The notes beneath the pieces are model-generated. The model was not told where the DNA came from. It ran no database searches and saw only the letters and a list, made by a program, of their open reading frames with translations. A program made the translations under genes and the position numbers. A stretch of DNA of 64,000 nt from JBEEJL01 sp043744215 (lineage in GTDB: Bacteria > Pseudomonadota > Gammaproteobacteria > Burkholderiales > JBEEJL01): assembly GCA_043744215.1 (NCBI GenBank), contig JAYTVC010000033.1, forward strand, positions 11,770-75,769, given 5' to 3'. Below are positions 42,505 to 51,312 of this stretch, one piece after another (within the stretch, counting starts at the first letter, position 1; the number at the start of each line of letters is the position of its first letter).

Positions 42505-44670
42505 CTACTGCGCAGGCGGCGTGTATCGGGGTGTTTCGCCGGGCGGCGGCGGCAAGGGAATGTCGGTCCGCGCGCCGGGAACCACACCGGGTATGCGCGG
42601 GATAGGCCTGGTCAACAGACGCGCATTTTCATCGTATTTGCCCTGCTCGGGCAACACGGGCAAGGGCATGTCGGGCAACATGAAATTGTATTCCGGCTTC
42701 ACCTGGATTTGTTCTTTACGGATGTAGTCGTAGCGGTCGCCGGTGATCGATGCTGCTGATGCGGCGTCGCGCAACACTACGGGCCGCAGGAATACCATTA
42801 GATTGGTTTTTTCCTTTTTGCGGTTTTCGTAGCGGAACAATCCGCCGAGAATCGGGATGTCACCCAGCAGTGGCACCTTGTCGGCGCCGTTTTGCACGTC
42901 GTCCTGGATCAATCCTCCCAGCACTATGATCTGCCCATCATCCACCAGCACAGTAGAGTCGATAGAGCGCTTGTTGGTCACGGGGCCTGCGTTAGCCGCA
43001 CTGGTTGTCTCATCCACACTGGATACTTCCTGCGAGATTTGCAGTTTGACACTGCCGCCTTCAGAGACTTGCGGTTTGATTTTGAGGGTGAGGCCGACGT
43101 CCTTGCGCTCGAATGTCTGGAACGGGTTGGTACCCGTTCCGCCGCTGGCTTGGGTGAAACTGCCGGTAACAAAGGCGACGTTTTTGCCGACCACAATTTT
43201 GGCTTCTTCGTTGTCGAGCGTGAGTAAGGTCGGCGTGGAGAGAATATTGGTTTTGGCTTCGCTTTCCAGCGCTCGGGCCAGAGCAGGAATATTGAGAATT
43301 TCCTTGCCCAATACCTTGATTGTGCCTTTAACCAATCCGAGGTTGAGGCCGCCGCCGATGCCCGCAGGGTTGCTCGCCGCTGCATTGATGTTGCCGCTTC
43401 CACCCGTACCGGCATTATTAAAATTGGTGCCGCCAAAAACCGTTGTCGAATTACTGCCGGTACTGTTCACCGAGCCGCCCAGATATTGCCACTGAATACC
43501 AAACTCGGCACTCTGTTTTGAATTCACTTCAACGATCAATGCCTCAATGAAAACCTGGGCACGCCGTGCGTCGAGTTTGTCGATCACATTGCGCAGTGAG
43601 TTATAGACATGGTCGGGCGCGATGATGATGAGTGAATTGGTGGCCGGATAAGCCTGAATGCTGCTGGAGATTTGCCCGCCGCCCGCCGCCGCGCCACCTG
43701 CTTGGGCAGCCGCGACGCCCGCCTGCTGGCCGAACTGTGAACCGGCCACCCCGGCTGCTGGTGCCGCCGCGCCCGGTACGGTGGCGGGCGTGCCCGACAT
43801 CAGGCCGCGCAGCACTTCAGCAAGTTTGGTTGCTTCAGCGTTGCGCAAATACACGACATGGATATTGCCGTTGGCGGCAGTGGGTATGTCCATGCCCGTT
43901 ACAAGTGAGCGTATTTTTTGCACCGTTGCTGCGTTATCAGAACGGACTAGCAGAGTGTTTGAGCGTGAATCCACAGTAACCAGCAAGCGCGGCGCGGTGC
44001 CTGGTATGGCAGGGGCTGCGGTTTCAGGCATGACGCGTGTGAGCAGGCTGCCCACATCGACAGCCGAGGCATATTGCAGCTTGATGGTCTGAATGTCGCC
44101 GCCCGCAGGTACGTCGATGGAGGCGATGATTTTGAGCAGGCGTCGGATGTTCTCGGCGTAATCGGTAATGACCAGCGTGTTGTTGTTGGGATAGGCGGCG
44201 ATGACATTATTGGGTGTGATCAGCGGGCGCAGCACCGGCAGCAATTGCGCCGCGGATTCGTATTGCAATTGGTAAACCTGCGTCACGATTTTATCGCCAC
44301 GCCCGCGCACTTCTTTGCCTTCGGTGGTGATGCTGTAATTCAGCTTGGCATCGGCTTCCGGTACGATTTTGGTGAAGCCGGCTTCTTCCACTACGGCAAA
44401 GCCCTGCAACCGCAATGCCGATAACAGCGTCGGGTAAACCAGGTCTTTCGCCACCGGGCCGTTGGAGACAATATTGACCGTGCCGTTCACGCGGGGGTCG
44501 AGAATGAAGTTTTTGCCCGTGATCATGCCGACCGTTTTCACCACGGATTGGATATCCGCGTTGACGAAGTTCAGCGTGATCGGTTCGTTAGGTTCGGCGG
44601 CAACTACGCCGGATGAAACCAGACAGACAACGCACGCGAGTACTGCCAACATTTTGCGTTTAAAAGGCAC
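42505..44670 (-). CDS. gspD: Type II secretion outer-membrane secretin D
   Basis: About 721 residues. I favour the GTG at 44670, which has GGGAG eight bases upstream, over the GTG at 44679. The signal peptide ends VVAA-EP. N0 ('ITLNFVNADIQSVVKTVGMITGKNFILDP') and three N-type repeats ('LPVLRPLITPNNVIAAYPNNNTLVITDYAENI' and successors) precede the secretin core ('VTGSFTQASGGTGTNPFQTFERKDVGLTLKIKPQVSEGG') and the C-terminal 'VPLLGDIPILGGLFRYE'. N3 contains a Gly/Ala-rich loop (about 285-335). It forms the outer-membrane pore. No pilotin gene is visible next to it. Confidence 0.95.
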   Translation of the reverse strand: MPFKRKMLAVLACVVCLVSSGVVAAEPNEPITLNFVNADIQSVVKTVGMITGKNFILDPRVNGTVNIVSNGPVAKDLVYPTLLSALRLQGFAVVEEAGFTKIVPEADAKLNYSITTEGKEVRGRGDKIVTQVYQLQYESAAQLLPVLRPLITPNNVIAAYPNNNTLVITDYAENIRRLLKIIASIDVPAGGDIQTIKLQYASAVDVGSLLTRVMPETAAPAIPGTAPRLLVTVDSRSNTLLVRSDNAATVQKIRSLVTGMDIPTAANGNIHVVYLRNAEATKLAEVLRGLMSGTPATVPGAAAPAAGVAGSQFGQQAGVAAAQAGGAAAGGGQISSSIQAYPATNSLIIIAPDHVYNSLRNVIDKLDARRAQVFIEALIVEVNSKQSAEFGIQWQYLGGSVNSTGSNSTTVFGGTNFNNAGTGGSGNINAAASNPAGIGGGLNLGLVKGTIKVLGKEILNIPALARALESEAKTNILSTPTLLTLDNEEAKIVVGKNVAFVTGSFTQASGGTGTNPFQTFERKDVGLTLKIKPQVSEGGSVKLQISQEVSSVDETTSAANAGPVTNKRSIDSTVLVDDGQIIVLGGLIQDDVQNGADKVPLLGDIPILGGLFRYENRKKEKTNLMVFLRPVVLRDAASAASITGDRYDYIRKEQIQVKPEYNFMLPDMPLPVLPEQGKYDENARLLTRPIPRIPGVVPGARTDIPLPPPPGETPRYTPPAQ

Positions 44671-44906
44671 GCAATACACTCCCGTACGAAATTAAAATGA
44701 GAATAAAGCTCAAAGCGTTATGATTATTTCTTACCTGCAAAATAACACGCAGAGGTGGGAGGCACAAGGTATTTTTGTTTTAGCTAAAGAAAATTAATAA
44801 AAAAATATTCAATAAAATCAATTAGTTACGTTATTATTCTCATGCATAGCTTTATATTTAATCAAAGCTGAAAATTTTCATTCCGGCTACGCTGTTTAAC
44901 GCGATC
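44671..44906. promoter_or_regulatory. Non-coding gap between gspC and gspD
   Basis: About 235 AT-rich bases, unusual inside a tightly packed secretion operon. They include a dispersed AT element (44803-44829) and several T/A-runs. A second promoter for gspD onward is plausible, but I cannot place -35/-10 boxes with confidence. Confidence 0.4.
44803..44829 (-). repeat. Dispersed AT-rich element, copy 10
   Basis: AAATATTCAATAAAATCAAT followed by TAGTTAC: two or three substitutions from the consensus. It lies in the gspC-gspD gap. Confidence 0.8.
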
Positions 44907-45773
44907 CTATTGATTAACAGTGTAGCTCAAATTGATTGGCTTGCCGCCGCGCACGCCATCGAGTGTAATTTGCGAGGTTGTCGCAAATTGTGCGTAGAGT
45001 TTGGTCAGGTCGCCCATGGTATTCACCGATTGCCCGTTTACGTTTCGCACAATATCGCCCTGTTGCAAACCAAGCCGCTGCGCAAGACTGCCAGGCGGCA
45101 CTTCTTCCAATTGCATGCCGCCGCCAGTGGCAGGCGAGAGCTTGCCCAGATTGGTCAGTTGCTTCGGGTCTTGCAGCGATTGCGTCAACTCGCCACGGGA
45201 AAAATTGAATGTGTTAGGTGCACCCGACGGGACATTGAGTTTGAACTGGCTCGCTTGCTGGCCCAAGGCACGGGGCGATGCGGTAGTGAGCACCTGGCCT
45301 TTTTCATCCATCAGGATACGTTCGAGCTGCTCGCCGCGCTTGACGACTATGTAGGTCGGCTTGACCGTATCGAGCATCACGCCGGGTAGAATCTGCCCGC
45401 CGACTTTCACGGCTTCATCTTTCGCGCCAGTATTGATAATGGCGAACGACGGCAGGATGCCGCCGCTGGCAAAAACACCGCGCAGTTTCACGTTAAGGGT
45501 GCTCACCGCGCTGGCTTCGGCCGGTTTGGCTACGGCGACACGCCCGAATAAATGCGCGTTGATGGCCGTATCTGCCGCACCTTGAGAGTTGACAGGCTGG
45601 CTGGCGGAGACCGGCGCAACCGTTTCTTTAGGGCGGAAATATTCCATAAAATTCCACGACCAATGGGCCAGCACCCAGCCCAGCAAGGCCAGCAGAGCCA
45701 GCAAGGCGAGACTGGTGCCGTACTTGCTAAAAAATACCTGCGGTGTAGCTAAGCGCGAAATCGTGGCAGCCAT
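44907..45773 (-). CDS. gspC: Type II secretion protein C
   Basis: 288 residues from ATG 45773. One membrane helix (about 20-42) is followed by the homology region 'AINAHLFGRVAVAKPAEAS...LNVKLRGVFASGGILPSFAIIN' (about 70-120) that contacts the secretin. A C-terminal PDZ domain (about 205-285) carries 'PGSLAQRLGLQQGDIVRNVNGQSVNTMGD'. It connects the inner platform to GspD and helps choose substrates. This is the first gene of the operon, and its promoter should lie in the 45774-45956 region beside a degraded TPR gene. Confidence 0.93.
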   Translation of the reverse strand: MAATISRLATPQVFFSKYGTSLALLALLALLGWVLAHWSWNFMEYFRPKETVAPVSASQPVNSQGAADTAINAHLFGRVAVAKPAEASAVSTLNVKLRGVFASGGILPSFAIINTGAKDEAVKVGGQILPGVMLDTVKPTYIVVKRGEQLERILMDEKGQVLTTASPRALGQQASQFKLNVPSGAPNTFNFSRGELTQSLQDPKQLTNLGKLSPATGGGMQLEEVPPGSLAQRLGLQQGDIVRNVNGQSVNTMGDLTKLYAQFATTSQITLDGVRGGKPINLSYTVNQ

Positions 45774-45849
45774 GGCTAAAAATTCTTGCAAAAATTACGT
45801 TAACTGATTATACACCGCGCCCAATAGAGGCGACGCGCGTACTTTACAA

Positions 45850-46225
45850 CGTGATGACGGCACCCTTGAATAATACCAGGCCCGTCGGCAGCATCCATAA
45901 CGCGTCTGCCACCAGCCGATTTGCCTGGGTTTTTCGAAAGATAGCGATGCGGCGCCATGGCCAAGGCGGGTTTGTACACGCAACCAAACTTCTGGCGGCG
46001 GGTTCACCGACGCAATGCCAGCAGCCTGCGGCAACAACCAAAACGCGCGCTGGAATTGGCGCAACATAACTGGCTAGTACAAAAAGAGCCGGCCGATGCG
46101 AGTGTTTTATTGGAAGCAGCGCAGGCCGCCGAAGACCGGGCAGGAATCAAAAGCGTCGTCGACTGGGTCATCTACACTAGTCTGCAGGACGCAAAACTGA
46201 GCCGCCTTCGGCTACAGAAAAAAAT
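45850..46225 (+). pseudogene. Remnant of a TPR-repeat protein C-terminus
   Basis: The readable part (frame of 45957-46301) contains 'PKRALELAQHNWLVQKEPADASVLLEAAQAAEDRAGIKSVVDWV...LQDAKL', the usual ending of betaproteobacterial TPR proteins (ALxLAxxNWxVQxEPADARLLLEAA). Upstream, no single frame carries the rest of such a protein. The start codon at 45957 has no ribosome-binding site, and the sequence after 'LSRL' is not family-like. I read it as a decayed 3' fragment left in the gap between gspC and the cytochrome gene. A short functional protein is less likely. Confidence 0.55.
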
Positions 46226-46330
46226 GGTTCTCACCCCAGTTCACCCTAAGAATTTCTTTGCACAATTCTATGCACAAACAGTCGCCTTGTTCTATAAATA
46301 ATTATCCCATTCACGAACGGGGAGCCTGCC

Positions 46331-46921
46331 ATGAAAACCTTTTTCGTTTCCCGTATTACTTTAATATGGGTGGCATTGGCAATGCTTGCCGGCTGCCAAA
46401 AACCGATGCAACCATCCATGGGCACGTCGATGCATGTGTCCGATGTCAAGCGTGGTGAATTTCTGGTCACCGTGGCAGTTTGCAACGATTGCCATACGCC
46501 ACTGAAGATGGGGCCCAACGGTCCCGAGCCGGATTTATCGCGCAGGCTATCGGGCCATCCCCAACAACTCACTGCACTGCCGCCGAAGCTGGCGCCCGAC
46601 TCGCCATGGAATTGGGTGGGTGCTTCCACGTCTACCGCATTTGCCGGGCCGTGGGGCGTGAGTTATGCCATCAACCTCACGCCGGACATGCAGACCGGTA
46701 TCGGCAACTGGAACGCCGACTTGTTTGTGAAGGTGATGAAGACCGGTAAACATTTCGGCACTGACCGCCCAATCATGCCGCCGATGCCGTGGCAGGGTTA
46801 TGCCCGTTATCCCGAAGAAGATATGAAAGCGATATTTGCCTATTTACGCAGCATTCCGCCGATAAAAAATAAAGCGCCGGAATATGTCTCGCCGGAAAAA
46901 TTGGCGACGATGACGAAGTAG
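46331..46921 (+). CDS. Cytochrome c lipoprotein
   Basis: 196 residues. ATG follows GGGGAG by five bases. Lipobox 'AMLAGC' (Cys22) anchors it in a membrane facing the periplasm. One heme site is present, CNDCH at 51-55. The distal Met is probably in 'DRPIMPPMPWQGY', as in cytochromes that serve alcohol/aldehyde dehydrogenases, and 'YPEEDMKAIFAYLRSIPPIKN' is the conserved last helix. Although separated by one minus-strand gene, it is a good candidate electron acceptor for the IorA/IorB-like hydroxylase that begins 640 bases on (inference). Confidence 0.88.
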   Translation: MKTFFVSRITLIWVALAMLAGCQKPMQPSMGTSMHVSDVKRGEFLVTVAVCNDCHTPLKMGPNGPEPDLSRRLSGHPQQLTALPPKLAPDSPWNWVGASTSTAFAGPWGVSYAINLTPDMQTGIGNWNADLFVKVMKTGKHFGTDRPIMPPMPWQGYARYPEEDMKAIFAYLRSIPPIKNKAPEYVSPEKLATMTK

Positions 46922-46938
46922 TTGTAAGTTCGCCGTTG

Positions 46939-47373
46939 CTAATGCAACACGCGGTTTGAATCAGGTTTCATTTCGGGAGGTGTGATGGCCGGAGAGGGTG
47001 ACGCGTGATGCAAAATCATGCACCAGCCTTTTTCGCTGCGCATATACACATTGGTGGCGATGATGGGGTGAGGCGACTCGTCGCCGCCTTCAAGGCGTGC
47101 GTGTTCGAGCACCACATGAATCGATAGCAGCAAGCCGGTAAACGTGTGGTGTTGCACCAGCCGAAAGCGCAATTTTTCACCGCTGCTGAAAATCTCGCGC
47201 CAGCTCTCGCGCACAGCGTCAAAGCCAGCCAAGGTGGAGCCTTGCGGGTGAATGCACACGACATCTTCTTCGGTGGACCATACGCCCATCATCGCATCCA
47301 GGTTCGTTTGCTCCAAAGCCTCGTAAAACGCGGCTTCGGCTTCCTGCGGGGTGGAATAGAATTTTGTTTTCAT
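46939..47373 (-). CDS. SnoaL/NTF2-like domain protein
   Basis: 144 residues forming one cystatin-like alpha+beta cone. 'PQEAEAAFYEALEQTNLDAMMGVWSTEEDVVCIHPQG' and 'IIATNVYMRSEKGWCMILHHASP' match the SnoaL_3/DUF4440-type group. Such domains bind small molecules or serve as enzymes or dimerisation modules; catalytic residues are not conserved, so no reaction can be proposed. It is encoded on the opposite strand between the cytochrome and hydroxylase genes, convergent with the first and divergent from the second. Confidence 0.85.
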   Translation of the reverse strand: MKTKFYSTPQEAEAAFYEALEQTNLDAMMGVWSTEEDVVCIHPQGSTLAGFDAVRESWREIFSSGEKLRFRLVQHHTFTGLLLSIHVVLEHARLEGGDESPHPIIATNVYMRSEKGWCMILHHASPSPAITPPEMKPDSNRVLH

Positions 47374-47562
47374 GGTTTGCCCGTCGAATACAATTATCTC
47401 ATATGCTTGAAAAGTATAGCAGGTACTGCATTGATTTATATAGGTATTTATTCATCTTTGCTTGCCGTCGTGAGGAAACTTTTCCAAGGTTGAATCATTC
47501 AAACAACTGTCGTGCGTCAATCGGTTATGCTCTTGGTTCCGACAGAAATTGGAGATCGAAAA

Positions 47563-48021
47563 ATGAAACTCACCATTAACGGCCAAGCCAAAGAAATTGA
47601 TGCGGCGGCAGACACGCCCTTGCTGTGGGTAATCCGCGATTCGCTCAATATGACCGGCACCAAATACGGTTGCGGCATGGCGTTGTGCGGTGCGTGTACG
47701 GTGCATGTGGATGGCAATCCCGTGCGCTCATGCAGCACACCACTGTCGGCGGCGGAAGGCAAAAAAGTAGTGACCATCGAAGCCATCGGCGAAACCCCAG
47801 TGGGCAAGGCGGTGCAGAATGCCTGGCTCAAGCTCGAAGTGGTCCAGTGCGGCTATTGCCAACCGGGGCAGATTATGAGCGCGACGGCATTGCTTGCCAA
47901 AAACCCAAAACCCACCGACACCGATATCGATGCGGCCATGAGCGGCAACATTTGCCGCTGCGGAACCTACAACCGCATCCGCGCCGCTATACACGAAGCC
48001 GCTGGCAAAACGGGAGCGTGA
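47563..48021 (+). CDS. [2Fe-2S] subunit of a molybdenum hydroxylase (isoquinoline 1-oxidoreductase alpha type)
   Basis: 152 residues from ATG 47563 (GGAG nine bases before). The plant-type ferredoxin domain holds Cys37, 42, 45 and 57. The helical domain holds Cys96, 99, 131 and 133 ('CGYCQPG', 'CRC'), giving two [2Fe-2S] clusters that carry electrons from the Mo centre. No signal peptide is present; proteins of this kind are carried across the membrane folded with the Tat-targeted large subunit. The stop is two bases before the next ATG. Confidence 0.93.
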   Translation: MKLTINGQAKEIDAAADTPLLWVIRDSLNMTGTKYGCGMALCGACTVHVDGNPVRSCSTPLSAAEGKKVVTIEAIGETPVGKAVQNAWLKLEVVQCGYCQPGQIMSATALLAKNPKPTDTDIDAAMSGNICRCGTYNRIRAAIHEAAGKTGA

Positions 48022-48023
48022 TC

Positions 48024-50177
48024 ATGAAAATTCTCGATGCAGACTACAGTGAAAATCGTCGTACGTTTTTGAAAGCGTCGGCGGCCATCGGCGGCGGGCT
48101 ATTGTTGGAAGTCGGCTTGCCTGGCGCACATTTCGCCCAGGCAGCCGACGCGAAAATTTTCGCGCCCAATGCGTGGCTGCGCATTTCGCCCGACAATATT
48201 GTCACCGTCATTGTTGATAAATCGGAGATGGGGCAGGGGGTTTACACGTCGATGCCGATGCTTATCGCCGAAGAGCTCGACGCCGATTGGTCTAAAATAA
48301 AAATGGAAGTGGCGCCGGCGGCGAAGGAATATTTTCATCCATGGTTCGGCATCCAAGGCACAGGTGGTTCCACCTCGGTGCGCGCCATGTGGGAACCGCT
48401 GCGCAAGGCAGGTGCCAGCGCGCGCGCCATGCTGGTAAGTGCCGCCGCGCAGGAATGGAAAACCGATGTTACGAAGCTGCGCACGGAAAACGGTTATGTC
48501 ATCGCGCCTGACGGCAAAAAATTGAGCTATGGGCAGCTTGCCGACAAGGCTGCGGCGTTGCCCGTGCCGGCAGAAGCCAAATTGAAAGAGCCGAAAGATT
48601 TCAAGCTCATCGGCAAAGCCACCAAGCGTCTCGATTCACCGGAAAAAATAAACGGCACAGCGCAGTTCGGCATCGATGCCAAATTGCCCGGTCTGTTGAC
48701 GGCGGTGGTAGCCCGTTCGCCGGTAGTCGGCGGCAAGATGGTGAGCTTCAATGCGGACAAAGCCAAGGCGATTAAAGGTGTGCGTCAAGTGATTGTAGTG
48801 AAGAACCCGACGGCGGAAGGCGTCGCCGTGCTGGCGGATAATTTCTGGGCAGCGAAGCAGGGCCGCGATGCACTGGAAATCAAATGGGATGAAGGCGCGA
48901 ATGCCAAACTCGGTTCGGCAGACATGTATAAAACCATGACCGACATGGCGCAGGGAAAATCGGGAGAAGTAAAGACGGCGAAAAAAGAAGGCGATGTGAC
49001 CAACGCAAAATCGGCGAAAACCATCGAGGCCACGTATCAAGTGCCGTATCTGGTGCATGCGCCGATGGAGCCGATGAACTGCACCGCCTGGGTAAAGCCG
49101 GACAGTTGCGAATTATGGGTCGGCAGCCAGACGCAAACCGTCGATCAAATGGTCGCCGCGCAAATCACCGGCTTGCCGCCAGAAAAAGTCAAAGTAAACA
49201 CTTTGTTTCTCGGCGGCGGATTCGGTCGCCGTTTCGCGCCGGATTTTGTCGTCGAAGCAGTGACGTTATCCAAAGCTGCGAACGCGCCAGTGAAAGTGGT
49301 GTTCACGCGTGAAGACGATACCAAGGGTTATTACTACCGCCCAGCGGCGGTGTGCCATATGCGCGCAGGTCTGGATGCGAAAGGTCAACCGCTGATGCTT
49401 CATTCGCGCACCGCCTGTGATTCGCTTGCCGACGGCAGCGGGTTTGAATCAGACATTGTTAAAGACGGCATCGATACCACGTCGGTCGAAGGTTTGGCTG
49501 AGATGCCCTATGCGGTGCCGAACCGGCAAACAGACTGGGTGCGCCACTCGCCCGGCGTGCGCACCTGGTTCTGGCGCTCGGTCGGCAATACGCAGAATAT
49601 TTTTTTCGCCGAAAGTTTTATTGATGAGCTGGCGAGCGCTGCCGGCAAAGACCCCTATGAGTATCGCCGTGCGTTGATGGATAAACACCCGCGCCACAAG
49701 GCGGTGCTGGAACTGGCAGCGCAAAAAGCCGGCTGGGGTTCGCCTTTGCCTGCGGGTCGCGCGCGGGGCATTGCGGTGGCCGAATCGTTCGGCAGTTATG
49801 TGGCTGAAGTCGCCGAAGTGTCCGTCGAAAACGGCAAGCCGCGCGTGCATCGAGTGGTGATTGCAGCCGATGTCGGCACGGTGGTGAATCCGGATACGGT
49901 GGTTGCGCAAATGGAAGGAGCGATGGTGTTTGGCTTGACCGCCGCGTTGTACGGCGAAATTTCTTTCAAGGACGGCAAGGTCGAGCAAAGCAATTTTCAT
50001 GATTACCCGATGCTGCGCATGAATGAAATGCCCAAAGTCGAAGTGCACCTGATTAAAAGCACGGAAAACCCGGGCGGTGTTGGCGAACCCGGCACGCCGC
50101 CGATTGCGCCGGCGGTGACCAATGCGCTGTTCAAGCTCACTGGTAAACGCATTCGCAGCCTGCCGATAAAAATGTAG
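48024..50177 (+). CDS. Molybdopterin-binding large subunit, isoquinoline 1-oxidoreductase beta / aldehyde dehydrogenase type
   Basis: 717 residues from ATG 48024. A Tat signal 'NRRTFLKASAAIGGGLLLEV' at about 11-30 places the enzyme in the periplasm. The xanthine-oxidase fold is split into an N-terminal Mo-binding segment ('DKSEMGQGVYTSMPMLIAEELDADW'), an aldehyde-oxidase-like domain (from about 195, 'DSPEKINGTAQFGIDAKLPG'), and the C-terminal Mo domains ('FLGGGFGRRF', 'ENPGGVGEPGTPPIAPAVTNAL', with the catalytic Glu in 'VGEPG'). The lack of an FAD subunit indicates electron transfer to a cytochrome, not NAD or oxygen. The substrate could be an aldehyde or N-heterocycle. Confidence 0.92.
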   Translation: MKILDADYSENRRTFLKASAAIGGGLLLEVGLPGAHFAQAADAKIFAPNAWLRISPDNIVTVIVDKSEMGQGVYTSMPMLIAEELDADWSKIKMEVAPAAKEYFHPWFGIQGTGGSTSVRAMWEPLRKAGASARAMLVSAAAQEWKTDVTKLRTENGYVIAPDGKKLSYGQLADKAAALPVPAEAKLKEPKDFKLIGKATKRLDSPEKINGTAQFGIDAKLPGLLTAVVARSPVVGGKMVSFNADKAKAIKGVRQVIVVKNPTAEGVAVLADNFWAAKQGRDALEIKWDEGANAKLGSADMYKTMTDMAQGKSGEVKTAKKEGDVTNAKSAKTIEATYQVPYLVHAPMEPMNCTAWVKPDSCELWVGSQTQTVDQMVAAQITGLPPEKVKVNTLFLGGGFGRRFAPDFVVEAVTLSKAANAPVKVVFTREDDTKGYYYRPAAVCHMRAGLDAKGQPLMLHSRTACDSLADGSGFESDIVKDGIDTTSVEGLAEMPYAVPNRQTDWVRHSPGVRTWFWRSVGNTQNIFFAESFIDELASAAGKDPYEYRRALMDKHPRHKAVLELAAQKAGWGSPLPAGRARGIAVAESFGSYVAEVAEVSVENGKPRVHRVVIAADVGTVVNPDTVVAQMEGAMVFGLTAALYGEISFKDGKVEQSNFHDYPMLRMNEMPKVEVHLIKSTENPGGVGEPGTPPIAPAVTNALFKLTGKRIRSLPIKM

Positions 50178-50304
50178 GATCGGACCAATGCTTCCGCTGA
50201 GGTTGCAGCATCAACTGGCCATAGCCAAATTCTCGTCACCCCGCCTACGCGGGAATGACGTTTACAAGGCGTTCTCTTGTTGATAAAATACTCAATATAA
50301 TCAA
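50178..50304. repeat. REP-like hairpin and AT element in the IorB-XdhC gap
   Basis: At 50234-50260 a CGTCACCCCGCC / GGCGGG-like palindrome of the widespread 'CGTCATTCCCGCG' kind is present. The gap ends in a dispersed AT element that overlaps the next start codon. Confidence 0.7.
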
Positions 50305-50312
50305 ATGGATAG
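50286..50312 (-). repeat. Dispersed AT-rich element, copy 11 (over the xdhC-like start)
   Basis: CTCAATATAATCAAATGGAT: the ATG of the XdhC-like gene (50305) is formed inside the element, at the place where the consensus reads TAG. Confidence 0.8.
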
Positions 50313-51312
50313 CATTGACCAAGAAGTCCTGCGGCAAAGCGTTGATTGGCTCAGATCCCATCGCAAAGTCATGCTCGCCACGGTGATTCAAACATGGGGA
50401 TCGAGCCCGCGCCCAGTTGGCGCGTTGGCGGCGATTCGTGATGATGGGTTGCTGGTCGGGTCTGTATCCGGCGGTTGCATTGAAGACGATTTGATCGCGC
50501 GCAATTCGTCGGCGAATCGTCCGTCATTGCCGACACGAGTGAGCTACGGCGTGAACGCGGAAGACGCGCGTCGTTACGGTTTGCCCTGCGGCGGTCAATT
50601 GGAAATTTTGCTCGAGCCTGCGCCGAATCTTGTGTGGTTGCAAGCTGTGTTGTCGGCCATTGATACGCGCGAAAAAATTACGCGCGAAATACATTTCCCC
50701 ACGGGCCGTGTGCATATCGTTCATCAAATGCATGATGCGGCGCTGATTGATCGCGGCGATACGCTGCTCATCACCCACGGCCCGCGCTGGCGTTTGCTCA
50801 TCATCGGCGCTGCACAATCGTCGCGCTATCTGGCGGAAATTGCGACGGCGCTCGACTACCAAGTCACCGTGTGCGATCCGCGCGCGGAATATGCCGAAGT
50901 TTGGAATGTGCCCAACACATTGCTTAACCGGAACATGCCCGACGAAGTGGTCGTCGCGATGCGGCCCGATGCGCAAACTGTTGTGATTACTTTGTCGCAC
51001 GATCCTAAACTGGATGATATGGCGCTGCTTGAAGCGTTGAAGACGGATGCATATTATATCGGCGCGCTAGGATCGAAAGTGACCAATGCCGCACGGCGTG
51101 AACGGCTGGGCTTGTTTGATCTCACGCCACAACAAATCGCCAAACTGCGCGGGCCGGTGGGTTTGCGTCTCGGCAGCCGCACGCCGCCGGAAATCGCCGT
51201 GGCGATTCTTGCCGAGCTCACCGCGTTGCGCAACGGCATTGTATTGAGTACAGACAATAGCGCCGCCGAAGAAATGAACTTTACGCAATTACGCGCACAA
51301 GGCACAACATGA
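50305..51312 (+). CDS. XdhC/CoxI-family molybdenum enzyme maturation protein
   Basis: 335 residues. The XdhC_CoxI N-terminal domain (about 15-80: 'ATVIQTWGSSPRPVGALAAIRDDGLLVGSVSGGCIEDDL') and the C-terminal Rossmann domain (about 165-315: 'LLIIGAAQSSRYLAEIATAL', 'HDPKLDDMALLEALKTDAYYIGALGSK') match XdhC, which inserts sulfurated Mo cofactor into xanthine-dehydrogenase-type enzymes. The partner is therefore the IorA/IorB pair upstream. The ATG has no Shine-Dalgarno sequence and lies within an AT element. The stop overlaps the next start by four bases. Confidence 0.92.
   Translation: MDSIDQEVLRQSVDWLRSHRKVMLATVIQTWGSSPRPVGALAAIRDDGLLVGSVSGGCIEDDLIARNSSANRPSLPTRVSYGVNAEDARRYGLPCGGQLEILLEPAPNLVWLQAVLSAIDTREKITREIHFPTGRVHIVHQMHDAALIDRGDTLLITHGPRWRLLIIGAAQSSRYLAEIATALDYQVTVCDPRAEYAEVWNVPNTLLNRNMPDEVVVAMRPDAQTVVITLSHDPKLDDMALLEALKTDAYYIGALGSKVTNAARRERLGLFDLTPQQIAKLRGPVGLRLGSRTPPEIAVAILAELTALRNGIVLSTDNSAAEEMNFTQLRAQGTT

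Noticed and set aside
47625..48023. Upstream extension of the molybdenum large subunit frame
   Set aside because: It overlaps the [2Fe-2S] subunit out of frame. A Tat signal and ATG at 48024 two bases after that gene's stop give a better start.
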